NCBI GenBank assembly: GCA_003344405.1
Contig: NOWV01000013.1
Span: forward strand, 744,001-808,000
Direction: 5' to 3'
DNA from: Trichoplax sp. H2
Lineage: Eukaryota; Placozoa; Uniplacotomia; Trichoplacea
DNA length: 64,000 nt
The translations under genes were made by a program, and so were the position numbers. Shown here in pieces: positions 52,025 to 62,945 of this stretch. Each line of letters opens with the position of its first letter. Within the stretch, counting starts at the first letter, position 1. The notes beneath the pieces were generated by a model that saw only the letters and a list, made by a program, of their open reading frames with translations, was not told the DNA's origin and did no database searches.

Positions 52025-55000
52025 ATGAAGATTCGCCTTTTGGCCTTGATTTTTCTACTTGTGATCTCCAATGCTTCTGCTGAAGAGATTCCATCATCAG
52101 ATAAAACCAAGAATGACTTTCTCGGAAATACTGCCAGTTTTGCAGTTGACAGCATACTAGAAAACACTGAATCGGATAAAGCTGAAATGGAAGATACCAG
52201 TCTTCGCGAAGTAGAATCTCAGGAATACAAAGAAATTGATGGAAACGGTGTAACCAAGTTCGATAATGAAATAGAAGAAAATAATTCGGAAAAGGATGAA
52301 GATGATAGCATTGATGGTGAAGGCGAGCAGGTGAATATCGACTAAAAGATCGCTTAAACATTTGATATTAAGTTAGAGAGATTAGTTTATAATAAGCTAT
52401 GGTACCGGTAGGTTATTAAATTTGTATGATGGTATGGAGATAGTTTATTAACTGTAGAGGATTCTTTCAGTTTAACGGGTATAAATATATGATAACTATT
52501 ACTACAACTGCGATAATAGATTGAGAATTAAGTAGAAATTTTTTCGGGTATTCAAGTACGAAATAGTAGCGTTCGGAACTAGCCTATTTGATCAGAAAAA
52601 TATCACAGATGCGGAAAACTTTAATCTGTTAGTTGAGGATAGGTTTAATCAATCGATTATTGTAGCATGCTTAATGGCAAGGCAATAAAAAGAAATGCGC
52701 ATGTTAACAGTTACCAATGTCATACAATGATAAAGTAATCAGTTGAAAGGAATACTCGTATAGCTTTAGAAGAAATATTGTACCTGGTTATTAAAAATTG
52801 GAAATAGAGTTAATTTAAGATGAAAGATACTTGGAAGCAGTTTCGGACATTAAAGTTCCGTACCTGCTCATTGAAGTTACAATATGGGCGTTTGTTCGTA
52901 TGTTAGAGTAGAAAGCTCAGTCCCTCGAATCAAGAATAATAGATTAAAACTAGGTTATGCTTTCATAGTAATTATTTATTTGAAGCGGAGTAGAAGTGAT
53001 TCAATTTGAAGAATGTTAATATCAAGAGAAATTAGGCTAACTAGGGATTATTGTGGTACTTTTTGCACATGTTTATTTAAATTTCATCAGAAGTGATTAA
53101 CCCATCTTTTGAATTATATCAAATATCACATAAACAAATCATTTATACCTCAACTAAGCTTAGATTTTCATCACACGCGGTATGTCTAATCGGCATGATC
53201 TAATCCTATGTAATCATGGTAATTTATATGGCAATGTATACTGGATATAGTCCAAATATTTCATCTACTAGCCTACAGTCTAGCGGCATCTAATGAAATC
53301 GTGTAATTAACGGACAAGATATTTATTCGGATAATGGGCGAAGATCGTATCTTTCAATGACTGTATTCGATCTCGGAGTCTATTGCGAGTGTTGTATGTA
53401 GATACTATGACTAATGGATTGGCTGCAATATGAAGTGGCGGCTTACAAACTTGCCTATATGTATTGTCGATAAAATCATAGAATAGTCCTAAATCTATAT
53501 AACACTGATTATTATTTTTATTTATATGTTGTTTACCGTATAGAAAACTTTTAAATCATCTTGGGGCCGCCGCCGCCGTTTTCGTTGGCTTCGTCGTCAT
53601 CGTCGCTATCGCCGCCAACAACCGTTTGTAAATTCTTGCTCTGGCTACATAACGAGTTTAACGCTATGCCAAAGTTCGCGTAATGCTTTGCAAAGGCAAG
53701 TTAATAGGTTAAGAAACCAAAATGCTCGCTTACGTCGAAAACTTTTCAATCAACGCTTATTAATTAGTCAATTGAAAAGTAAAAATATGCGTCTTTTTGG
53801 AAGAATAGCGATACTTAGGAGGCGACTCCTCAACTTAAGACAACGATATACTAATCTACGAGGGTGGTATAATAGTACGATTATCACCTTAAAACAAAGA
53901 ATAGCGATATTACGAGCGAAAATTCTCAGACTTAGGAGGATTATTGCTGTTAAACAAACCAAAATTAAACGATTGATTGCAGTAATTAGCGTTAAAAAAT
54001 CGATTATTAGACGCCTAAAACTACGACTTATTTCTAAAGATGTCACTATGCGTCGTCAGAGAACGATAATCGCCTTAAAAAATCGTAAAATTGCTACTCT
54101 ACAAACTCAACTGGCCAATAAAGACAATGCCATTATACAGTTATATCAAACTATTGCTACTAAAGACAGTCTCATTCAACAGCTCTATGGTAGAATAGCT
54201 ACTAAAGATCGAACTATTTCTAAATTGCGTAGTACAATTAACACCAAGAATCAAGAAATCACACGACTGAAAGGAATTATCTCTAATAAGAATCATCGTA
54301 TTACTCAATTGCAGCAAACTATCAGCCATAAAGATACTACTATTAGTCAACTACGACAAACTATAATTGATAAAAACGGCCAAATTACTCAATTGCAAAG
54401 TACTATCCAAAGTAAAAATGCAATAATCAATCAATTACGAGGCACAGTTGCCAATCAAGCTGCTACTATCAATCATCTGCGACAAATTGTTACCAGTAAA
54501 AACACGACCATTCAGAAATTACAGGCTAAGGTTTCTAATCAGTCTCGACTTATTGGTCAACTCAATACAACTATATTAAATCAAAAAACTCAAATTAGTC
54601 AGTTGCATGCCATTATTGCTAGTAAAAATTACACGATTGATAGTCAAAGTCAACAAATCGCTGTATTGGCTGGTCGTATTGGTAAGCTTACAGCTAGATT
54701 ACGAATATTGACGGTTTCATTAGAATCTGCATCAGCAACAGCGGATACATTGCGACAAGAAATTAGAAAGCTTAAAGGTAAATATGAAGTGTTACAAGCT
54801 AAAATGGAAACTCTCAATATCCAATATCAACATTCCCAAAATGAAACTGCTCATTTAAATTCGACTCTGCAAGCAAAAAATAGTCAGATAGAACAATTAA
54901 AATTAGATAATATACAGTTAAATAAAAATATTACGACACTGACTAATCAGGCTCAAGATTTAAATCAAAAATTAGATTATCGAAATGAAGAATACAAAAA

Positions 55001-55307
55001 TCTAACATTTAGATACGATAAAGCCGATATTTGCTGCCAGGCTTGTAACAGAAAACCCATACCCGATAATCCGTTTAATGTAACATCGAATGGTAATACT
55101 AAAAATAAAGATGAAAAGGCTTTTCAAGCTTTACTGGAAAATGAATTGAATGAAGAGAATATTTCGGAAAACAAGATAGATGAGAAATCGTCAGAAATTG
55201 AATCGAAGAAGGAAGATTTGGTTGATAATCTGTTTAAGAAAGAATTTAAAGAGGACTCTTTGGAAAATGAGTTTGATCTATGGCAGACAAAGACTGATAA
55301 ATCATAG
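52025..55307 (+). CDS. Array gene 4: secreted Arg-rich protein with 17 x 14-residue coiled coil (689 aa)
   Basis: Closest relative of gene 3. Exons 52025-52330 and 53544-55307, phase 0. Signal peptide MKIRLLALIFLLVISNASA; acidic segment with a block of about 15 residues missing relative to gene 3, ending GEGEQ. Exon 2 opens KTFKSSWGRRRRFRWLRRHR. Here the Arg tracts are interrupted by Phe, Leu, His and Tyr and use CGC as well as CGT. Cys pair: NSCSGYITS and LCQSS. Seventeen 14-residue units (53940-54653) are in the same register as gene 3. C-terminal ADICCQACNRKP and acidic tail. Unspliced read-through again gives VNID-stop. Both copies look intact, so both are probably functional. Confidence 0.85.
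53940..54653 (+). repeat. Seventeen 42-bp coding repeats (gene 4)
   Basis: The same 14-residue unit and the same count as gene 3, for example TIATKDSLIQQLYG, TINTKNQEITRLKG and TISHKDTTISQLRQ. Equivalent units are more alike between the genes than neighbouring units within a gene, so the array predates this duplication. Confidence 0.9.
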
Positions 55308-57092
55308 TAATGGCTGATAAGTTGCATACGTACTTATTTAGTGTCCTCGTATGCAAGAATAAATTATAGCGTAGACATGTAATGAGAATGTAGAAAGATT
55401 AAAATTTATAAATTGTTTGGATGATGTTTAATTAAAGATTTAGCTTTCAAGTGTAAAAGTTAAGTATTAAGCATCGACTTTTATACATATTTTAAAGTGA
55501 TTTTGCTATATATATATACATTCACTTGTGATGTATCCGATAAACTTAGGGTAAATCTAGTAACGCATTATTAAAATGATCACTCGGTTCATTACTCTTT
55601 TTCTGTTTGTATACTTGTATTTGAAAGCTATACCTTACAGTTCTCTTTTAGGAAAAAACTTTTGTAATTATAATGATGCAAATTACATCATTAGTTTAAC
55701 GGCGCTATCATGTTGTCTATGGTCTTCTTATAGTATCTTAGTGAATTACTGGTAATATACTTTACGTGTATGAGTATGTGTGCAAAGTCCATCAATAAAA
55801 AGAGTATGAATTTTCTCTATATCAATATTGTGTTCTATAATTTTAGAAAACGGATCCTACATTATATCCTAAATTTATTCCATATCAATAACATTTGGAT
55901 GCATACAACTTTTATAGGATAGATACCATGGGATGCCAGCAGTTTAATGTGCAAGTTTTAAAGCTAGACAAAGCTACGAAATAGACTATGGTAGAATATC
56001 ATTTTTAGAAGGTTTATAGCAGAAATGATGGAAATAGTTTTTTCTTGAGTATTTTTCATTTTAAAATTTCTTCTAATTAGTTAAAATTTTCGGTCTGCAT
56101 GATTTAATATAATAGCTTTTTTAGCTTTTACTAAGTCAAAATGATAGACTTACTGACAACAAAAAATTTGGTAGGAGAGCACAATGATAGAAAGCTCGTA
56201 CTTGTCAGCTTCTTAATACCGTAGATGCTATGAACCTGTTTTATGCAGATATATTACAGTATTATTTTGATCCCGTTGACTGCAGTATAGAATATTTATT
56301 TCATTAACAGTTCCATTGCTATAACAGTAGATCAGGATGTTTTCCTATTCTCAGATGTTCTGTTCAGGCGTTGTTGTTACATTGTTATTATTAGGAACAT
56401 TAATGGACTTATTTATTAATCAATTGGGGAAATTTCTGCAAATGCCTTCGTTAAATAATTAAATAGGAAACAATGTGTATTGCAGTTCATTGTAATATCC
56501 ACACTTCTATTGAAAAGCTGTTCGTAAGATGAAAGGAAAATTATACTTACAATATCAGTTTAAGCACTAGAATTAGAAAGATAGTTTTATTGAGTGACAA
56601 CAACGTGGTAGATTTGCTAAATTAATGAAGAAAAGGTACAGATACTTTGCAGTATCTTCTCATGTCACAACTAGGGTTAATAGTTACAACCTCAGCTAGG
56701 ACAATAAATAAAGATGCTCTACATTATCTTTAAACTATAACAATCGACCCTCATTGCGTTTATTCCCTATCGTCAGCTTCAAAAGGATATTTCAAAGACC
56801 ATTGCAGGGAATGGACAATTATCATAGACCAAAGTTTTGCAATGACATTTAGTTTTCGTGAAATTCTTTTATTTAAAATCACGGAAAATTATAACATGAC
56901 AATATTTAATATAAAGGTAAAATAAGAGCATAGTCTTGGACTCTTTTTATAATGGAATAATTTTCAATAATCCAAATATTTATTTTAAACAATTTAGAAG
57001 TCAACAAATATTGTATCGATCTTATTAAAATCTTGGAAAAGCAATGAATGGATTTCATGGGTTACTTTCATATAAGCGAATTTTTCGAAAGG
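55308..57092. other. Spacer between array genes 4 and 5
   Basis: Gene 4 3' flank, similar to that of gene 3, to about 55.9 kb; then upstream flank of gene 5, which resembles the gene 3 and 4 upstream flanks (for example TTTTTAGAAGGTTTATAGCA near 56.01 kb). No other gene seen. Confidence 0.6.
55358..55363 (+). terminator. Poly(A) signal AATAAA, gene 4
   Basis: AATAAA 50 bp past the stop, in the same AAGAATAAATTATAG context as gene 3. Confidence 0.55.
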
Positions 57093-57100
57093 TATAAAAT
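57093..57100 (+). promoter_or_regulatory. TATA box of array gene 5
   Basis: TATAAAAT; shared TTATTTCAATTCTCGAGA downstream; donor after 57187 (GCTATAG/GTATGA); 435-nt 5'UTR intron to 57622. Confidence 0.65.
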
Positions 57101-57650
57101 TGAAACATTCGAACAAGCAATCTAATTCCTTTATTTCAATTCTCGAGATTGGATGGAGTAGCAGGTCAATAATTCTCGAAGCTATAGGTATGAATAAAGA
57201 TTGCTTCTACAAACGTTGTCTGCATTAGCTGTATTTCATACTGGAAATTTTATCTTGTAAAATGCGATAAAGTTTCAATTTTATTGTGAAATTAGGCAAG
57301 TTACCGTACAATTAAGTTACTTGATGAAATTACCGTATATTATTGTGCTCTGTACGAGACTTACATCTGTCTTAGCATCGCTTTCGATGATACCGCATCT
57401 TATAATTTTAATTTTATTCATGGTACAGGTAGGTATTTTTGGCCGGTAGAAGTTTATATCCTAACTTTAAAGTTTATACTATCGTAATTGTTAGTAATCG
57501 TAGGGTTTTGGCGTCTGGTTAGCATTTAATATTAACTTTATTCTGTTATAGTATAGCAGTGATTATTATAGTTTTTGCTGCAATTAATTATATTTCTTAT
57601 GATTCAATTAATTACCTTATAGCCTGTTATAAAAAACGACGTGCTGCAAG

Positions 57651-59925
57651 ATGAATATTCGTTTCTTGACCCTGATTTGCCTACTAGTTATCTCGAAAGC
57701 ATATACTGATGAGATTCCGTCATCGGATGAAAAAGATTATGATTTCTTCAGAAATACCGCTTATTCTGCGGTAGATCACGTATTAAGTAATGAGGCCAAA
57801 AAAGAAAATGACGAAGATAACGTTGATAATAAGAATACCGAATCGGATATGGCTACTATGGAAGATGCTTGTTTTGACGAAGTGGAAATAAAGGATGGTG
57901 AAGAAATTATCACTGAAAGTGGCTCAAATGCTTTAGAAAAGTTTGATAATGAAATCGCTAACGATAATACGGAAAGGGATGGAGACGATAGCATTAATGA
58001 TGAAGATAAGCAGGTACTATACATATCGACTAAAGAAACCGATTATGATATTTAATATTTACGAGGATTGGTTGTTCCTACGAAAAAGTACAGTTCAATT
58101 TATATGGTACCTTATGTATCCTATGTGGGGTATGAAAGATTCTCTTAACGCAATGTATATGAGTATAGGCTATTGCTATTACAAGGATTATTGCAATTTC
58201 AGTAAAGAGTAAAAATTATTACGGGTACTTTAGTACAAAATCATTATTAAAGCTATATTTATGATATAGCAAAGAATGATTTCTTTCATTAAGACAAATG
58301 TTTAAAGTCGCAATTTCCCGTACTATATAGTATTAATGCATGCTAATTGAAATGAATGATTACCGGTACAGTATGCTTATTGAGAATAAAATAAGAAGGA
58401 AAACTGTCTTGGAAGTCATTTACCGTATGAAAATACGAAGTTACTAGTTCAAAGGGATTCACCTTGGAAATTGTACCATAATGTATCTGGTTGTTGCAAA
58501 TAGAATTTATGATAGAGGATATTTCGAAATCGAATTCAACTAGTAAATAGTATCATAATATACCGTATTTAGCTGTTTGTAATAGAATTTTCGATAGAGG
58601 ATATTTCGAAATCTTTGGCGATATCATAGTATATGCCTATTAGAGATGAAATAAGATACATTAATCTATAAAATATAATAATCATTCATCAGTTTAAGCT
58701 AATTTACGTTAGATTTTCGCGATATCGGTGCTTGTTCGGTTGTTAGAGTAGGAAGTTTAGTCCTTTTATGAGATTGTTAAAACTGTGAAAACAAGTTTAG
58801 ATTTCAAGACGCGCGCAGTACCCTTTTATATCGAAATGTAATAAAATTTCTCCATCCTAAACAATATTGCTATCATAAGCAACAAATATTTCGCTATAGA
58901 AACCATGGAATGGCTCTATCTATTGATTCTACAGTAAATAAACTGTGTCGGTATATTCTATCTTTTAATACCTATAGAATTCAGCTTCTCGGCATCGTCG
59001 TCCACGGCGGCGACATAGTCAAAATTCAGGTAATGCTTTACGAAGGCAAGCTAACCAGGTGAGAAGACAAAATATTCATTCACGTCGAAGGATTCACTCT
59101 CAATGGGCTCCCAATCGTCGATGCAAAGTCACAACTGCGTGTCTTATTCGAAAAGTAACAAGACTTAAGGGACAACTTACTACCGTAAACAATCAATATA
59201 GCAGTCTACTAGTATGTTGTAAAATGCAGCTCACTGTATTAAAGCAAAAAATAAAACATCTACAATCAAAAATCACCCGTAAAGATGCGATTATTGCCGC
59301 GAAAGAAGCTAAAATCATTTTATTGAAAAGTCAAGCTGCAAAGGTGAACAGATTGCGACGAAAAGTTCGAAGACTAAAAGTGAAAAATCAGGCCTTAAAA
59401 GCCTCGATGGCAACTGTTAATGCCCAATATCAATATGTTCGAAATGAAAGTATCCGCTTAAATTCGACTTTACAAGCTAAAAATAGTCAGATTGAACGAT
59501 TGAAATTAGATAAAATAGAGTTGAGTAAAAATATTTCTATATTGACGAATCAAACTCGAGATTTGAATCAAAAATTGGACCATCAAAATGAAGAATACAA
59601 AAATCTGACCGCAAGATACGATAAAGCTAATATTTGTTGCCAGGCTTGTAATGGAAAACCAATTTCTGATAATCCGTTTAATATAACGGCGACTACTAAT
59701 AGAACCGAAAATGAAGATGAAGAGGCTTTTCAAAGTGTGTTGGATAATAAGCTGAATGAAGAGAATATATCGAAAAATGGGATTGATAGGAAATCTTTAG
59801 AAATTGTATCGGAAAAGAAAGATTCGAATGAGAATCGTTCTGAAAGGCAATTTGAATCGAAAAAGAAAAGTTTGCGCGATGATCTCTCCGAAGAAGAATT
59901 TAATAGGGATTTTTTTGAAAAATGA
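57651..59925 (+). CDS. Array gene 5: short-coil member (436 aa)
   Basis: Exons 57651-58013 and 58978-59925, phase 0. Signal peptide MNIRFLTLICLLVISKAYT; acidic segment ends DEDKQ. Exon 2 opens NSASRHRRPRRRH, so the S-W-G is replaced and the Arg block is weaker but continues in a basic stretch (RRQ, RRRIHS). The Cys pair is shifted (RRCKV, TACLI), with an extra Cys pair (LVCCKM). The coiled coil keeps the flanks of genes 3 and 4 but only about one or two 14-residue units (KITRKDAIIAAKEA), some 210-220 residues fewer. The C-terminal part (RLNSTLQAKNSQIERLKLDK, ANICCQACNGKP) is nearly that of genes 3 and 4. The tail is charged and longer in Lys/Glu. No stop or frameshift. Confidence 0.83.
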
Positions 59926-60632
59926 GTTTAATCTAATGCAGACCAGTAAGTCTGAGCAATAACTAATTACATATATATACAGGAATAATTTGAGGGACGG
60001 ACACGTAATAGAAATATCGAGTAGATTAGACTCCTTACAACTGTCCTGGAATATAGACTTATCTTTCAGACGTAAGAATTAAGTATAATTGTTCATTTCT
60101 GTCTATACACTTGCATCTGGAAGTTGTGCCTCATATATCTCATTTAGGATAAAACTTAACCTTAGTAATTATCTGGATATGTAAATTTAATGTGACTGCT
60201 TTATCAAGTTACTCGCTACTTTTTTTCTGTAGCATACTATATACTAGGCTTTAGTTCTTAAATTATACATTAATACGATGTATTACGTTATACAGGGAAT
60301 GGCCGATTCCCGGGATTGACCGTAATATATATATACTATCGTGTGTTTGCGTTAATTAGATAGTACCTGAATTTAATATGTTACAAAGTTACTAATATTA
60401 TAGGTCCCATAATAATTGTGATTGATCATAATTATTTATAGTATTCTAAAATTGTATTGTTTAGATTTGCTTATTCTACGTGTTCATTTTGCATCTATAC
60501 CACGTATATTAATTAATCTACAGACCTATAACATGTAATTATTCCATGTTGCAAGTGTGACCGACCACGTGTATAAGCCGCCACTTTCAGATCAATAAAG
60601 ATAGAGTAGGAGTGCAAAATTTGTTTTACAAG

Positions 60633-60715
60633 AACTTCAACTATTTGATCAATTTTCTGTCTCCCCTACGAATTGAGAGTAGCACTTCAATACGACTGCT
60701 AGTATCGACTCTACG
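60633..60715 (+). repeat. Dispersed repeat, copy B
   Basis: Colinear with 24334-24420: AACTTCAACTAT, TCTGTCTCCCCTACGAATTG, AGAGTAG and CTTCAATACGA blocks, same orientation. Confidence 0.65.
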
Positions 60716-61721
60716 TATGAAATTAAACATAAGTTTGCAGTTTGAATTTATGTGAAAATTTTCGATACTGCTACGTGTTGCTGATACTGAAGAGTATGCT
60801 ACAGAAATTCGGAAGGTTGCATAATAAAACCCGGCACTCTCATTTTTAGTTAACGTAAAACAAAATAAGTCCATGCCACTGGGAGGTTTTTAACTTACAG
60901 AGATAAGTAGTTACACCAAATTTCATGGGCTTACAGGTCTTTTCCATCATATTCCTGTTAATGGTTGATTTGCAACAGCGATACGAGAAATCAATTGGAC
61001 GAAAGGTTGTGTAATAGAATGGGATTATTTAATGAAATAATCGAAATATAGTGACGCTAAGCTAAAGGAATCTATCCTGTAAAATTAACCTAGGTGGAAC
61101 TGATAGTTTAGCTAAGCTAACAGTAATCTTTCCTTCAAAAGATGTGGTGTAAGAGATGAACATAAATATCATATTTGATAATCTATAGAATGAAAATTAA
61201 CGATCAAATAACAGAATGAAACTATTTAAATTGTCGAAATAGTTTTATCCCTCTGAAGTTTAATGTAACATAAAAAGTAAACGAAACGTAATTAAAGCTT
61301 AGTCTAAGACTAAATTCTACGCAAATAAAGAATATAGAATCATATTGGAGATATAGCAGTTATTAAAGTTCGATCAATTGGGTTAATGATGTGTTCCGGC
61401 ACAACTTTGGTATATCCATAGACAGTAATAGCAAGAAGTTATTTAAACATCAAAGGATTACGATACAATTATTCTAATAATCCGATAGAATGCTGTTTGA
61501 AAAATGAATGAAAAGAAGCCTAATTAATGGCCATTCTATAATTAGCTTACTCTAATCGCTATCTTAAATAATATTATAAGCGATGGACAATATAATGATA
61601 TCTTATTACAATCAATTAAATAGAAATTAATAATAATCTCATGGTATGAAGTTATTTCAAGATCGTAATTGCTAACTAGTGAGTATACTAGTAAATTTTA
61701 ACTTCTAAACTGTAATTATAA

Positions 61722-61758
61722 TTAATATATATATATATTAACATATATATATATATAT
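61722..61758. repeat. TA microsatellite
   Basis: Two TA runs separated by TTAACA. Confidence 0.85.
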
Positions 61759-61980
61759 GATTGACAAGAAGAAAGAGATACTAATTAACAGTAAAGGTTG
61801 TACATTGAACGAATAATCAAAGCATTATCCTCTCGATGATATGACAGAATCTGAAATGAAAAATAAGCTGAAAAGTAAATAAGGCGTAGTTTAGTCGCTA
61901 TCTTGAATTCTTTTAGAAAATATGCCTTTAAAGAATTAAGAAATTTACTTTCTATTTACATTGCGTTTTCTAAATTACCT

Positions 61981-61988
61981 TATAAAAG
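61981..61988 (+). promoter_or_regulatory. TATA box of array gene 6
   Basis: TATAAAAG; donor after 62069 (CTAACAG/GTATGC) at the spacing used by the other members; intron 62070-62208; ATG at 62246. Confidence 0.6.
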
Positions 61989-62245
61989 CAGTTACGTTCC
62001 TGTTATCATTTCATTCTTCATAGGAGTCGTTCGGTAGTTTTTCTTGTTTTTTTCTATCGTAACTAACAGGTATGCTATAGTATCTTTAATGTTTTTCTTC
62101 ATCTCTTCTACATTCATCTTCTACGACTTTAATGTAGTCTGAATATGAATAGTGTTTCGATTTTAGTTCATTTCAAACTTTCAAAACTTTCTTTTTCTGT
62201 GTAATCAGACTTTACAAGAGCTATAAAAATATCCTTATAGCGATC

Positions 62246-62945
62246 ATGGTTCTACCATCGAATAACGGCTTAGTTGTACTGGTGTTATTGGTAGCTTCTT
62301 CACCAATTGGGGACGTAATTGCATTGACTAATGAAGATATATCAGACAGAAAACAAATTTTCAATGCCTTAGATGAACAAATGAGCAATCATGTTGATGA
62401 AATGAAACCTATTGATTTTTTGAATCTCCAGCGAGAATTTGATGACACGCAAGAAGAACAAGATAGTTTCCTTTATGGACTACAAGATAAAAACGAGATT
62501 GAAGACAAGAGTGAGATTAATCCTTGGTGTAATTTCAAGGAAACGAACAAGAATATGGAGAATCAGAATAATTTAATCAATCCAAAGATGGTCCCTACTA
62601 AGAACAAGGTGATTTTCCTGTGATATGGATTTTTTCAAATTAAAATATTTTTTATGAGTTTGATAGCGAAAATTACAATATCCTTATAGTAAATAATAAA
62701 TCCATAAACAATATTTTAACAGTGTGTTTCTTACTTTACTACTCAATGATCTACAGAAAATGAGGATATCATGGGGTCAACGACAGCGGCTTCGATATTT
62801 TGCCTATCGTAGAAGAACTATATCTCAGAATGCCGGCGGTACAGTAGTTTTGACTGCACGAAGACGAAGTTCAAGTATACGACACGGATCTGCTTCCAGA
62901 CGACGTAGAAATTGGAAACCTTCTTACCCTTTATTTTTGATATGA
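62246..62945 (+). CDS. Array gene 6: coil-less secreted acidic / Arg-rich protein (183 aa)
   Basis: Exons 62246-62608 and 62757-62945, phase 0. The N-terminus MVLPSNNGLVVLVLLVASSP is hydrophobic and serves as a signal peptide, less typical than in the other members. The next 90 residues are acidic and carry one Cys (NPWCNF). Exon 2 opens KMRISWGQRQRLRYFAYRRR, which keeps the S-W-G-Arg signature, adds further RRR clusters (ARRRSSSIRHG, ASRRRRNW), and ends in a hydrophobic LFLI then TGA. There is no coiled coil and no CC-x-x-C motif. It is either a distinct short member or a truncated one; I found no downstream exon to extend it. Membership rests on exon layout, intron phase, promoter layout and S-W-G. 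Confidence 0.65.

Larger units (their letters stand above)
50340..55930 (+). repeat. Segmental duplication unit, gene 4 copy
   Basis: Counterpart of 42950-48480. Introns of genes 3 and 4 are still readily alignable, for example ACTACAACTGCGATAATAGA against CTACAACTACGATAACAGA. About 300 bp near 53.2-53.5 kb in the gene 4 intron have no obvious match in gene 3. Confidence 0.7.
59926..61980. other. Spacer between array genes 5 and 6
   Basis: Shortened 3' flank similar to those of genes 3 and 4 to about 60.2 kb. It contains dispersed-repeat copy B (60633-60715), a GC-rich AGCCGCCACTTTCAG segment near 60.58 kb whose reverse complement partly recurs in the gene 4 intron, and TA runs at 61722-61758. 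No gene seen. Confidence 0.6.

Noticed and set aside
46485-54653. Tropomyosin, myosin-rod or lamin identity for the coiled coils
   Set aside because: Signal peptides, the Arg block, Cys clusters and the 14-residue polar-layer repeat do not fit those cytoplasmic or nuclear families.
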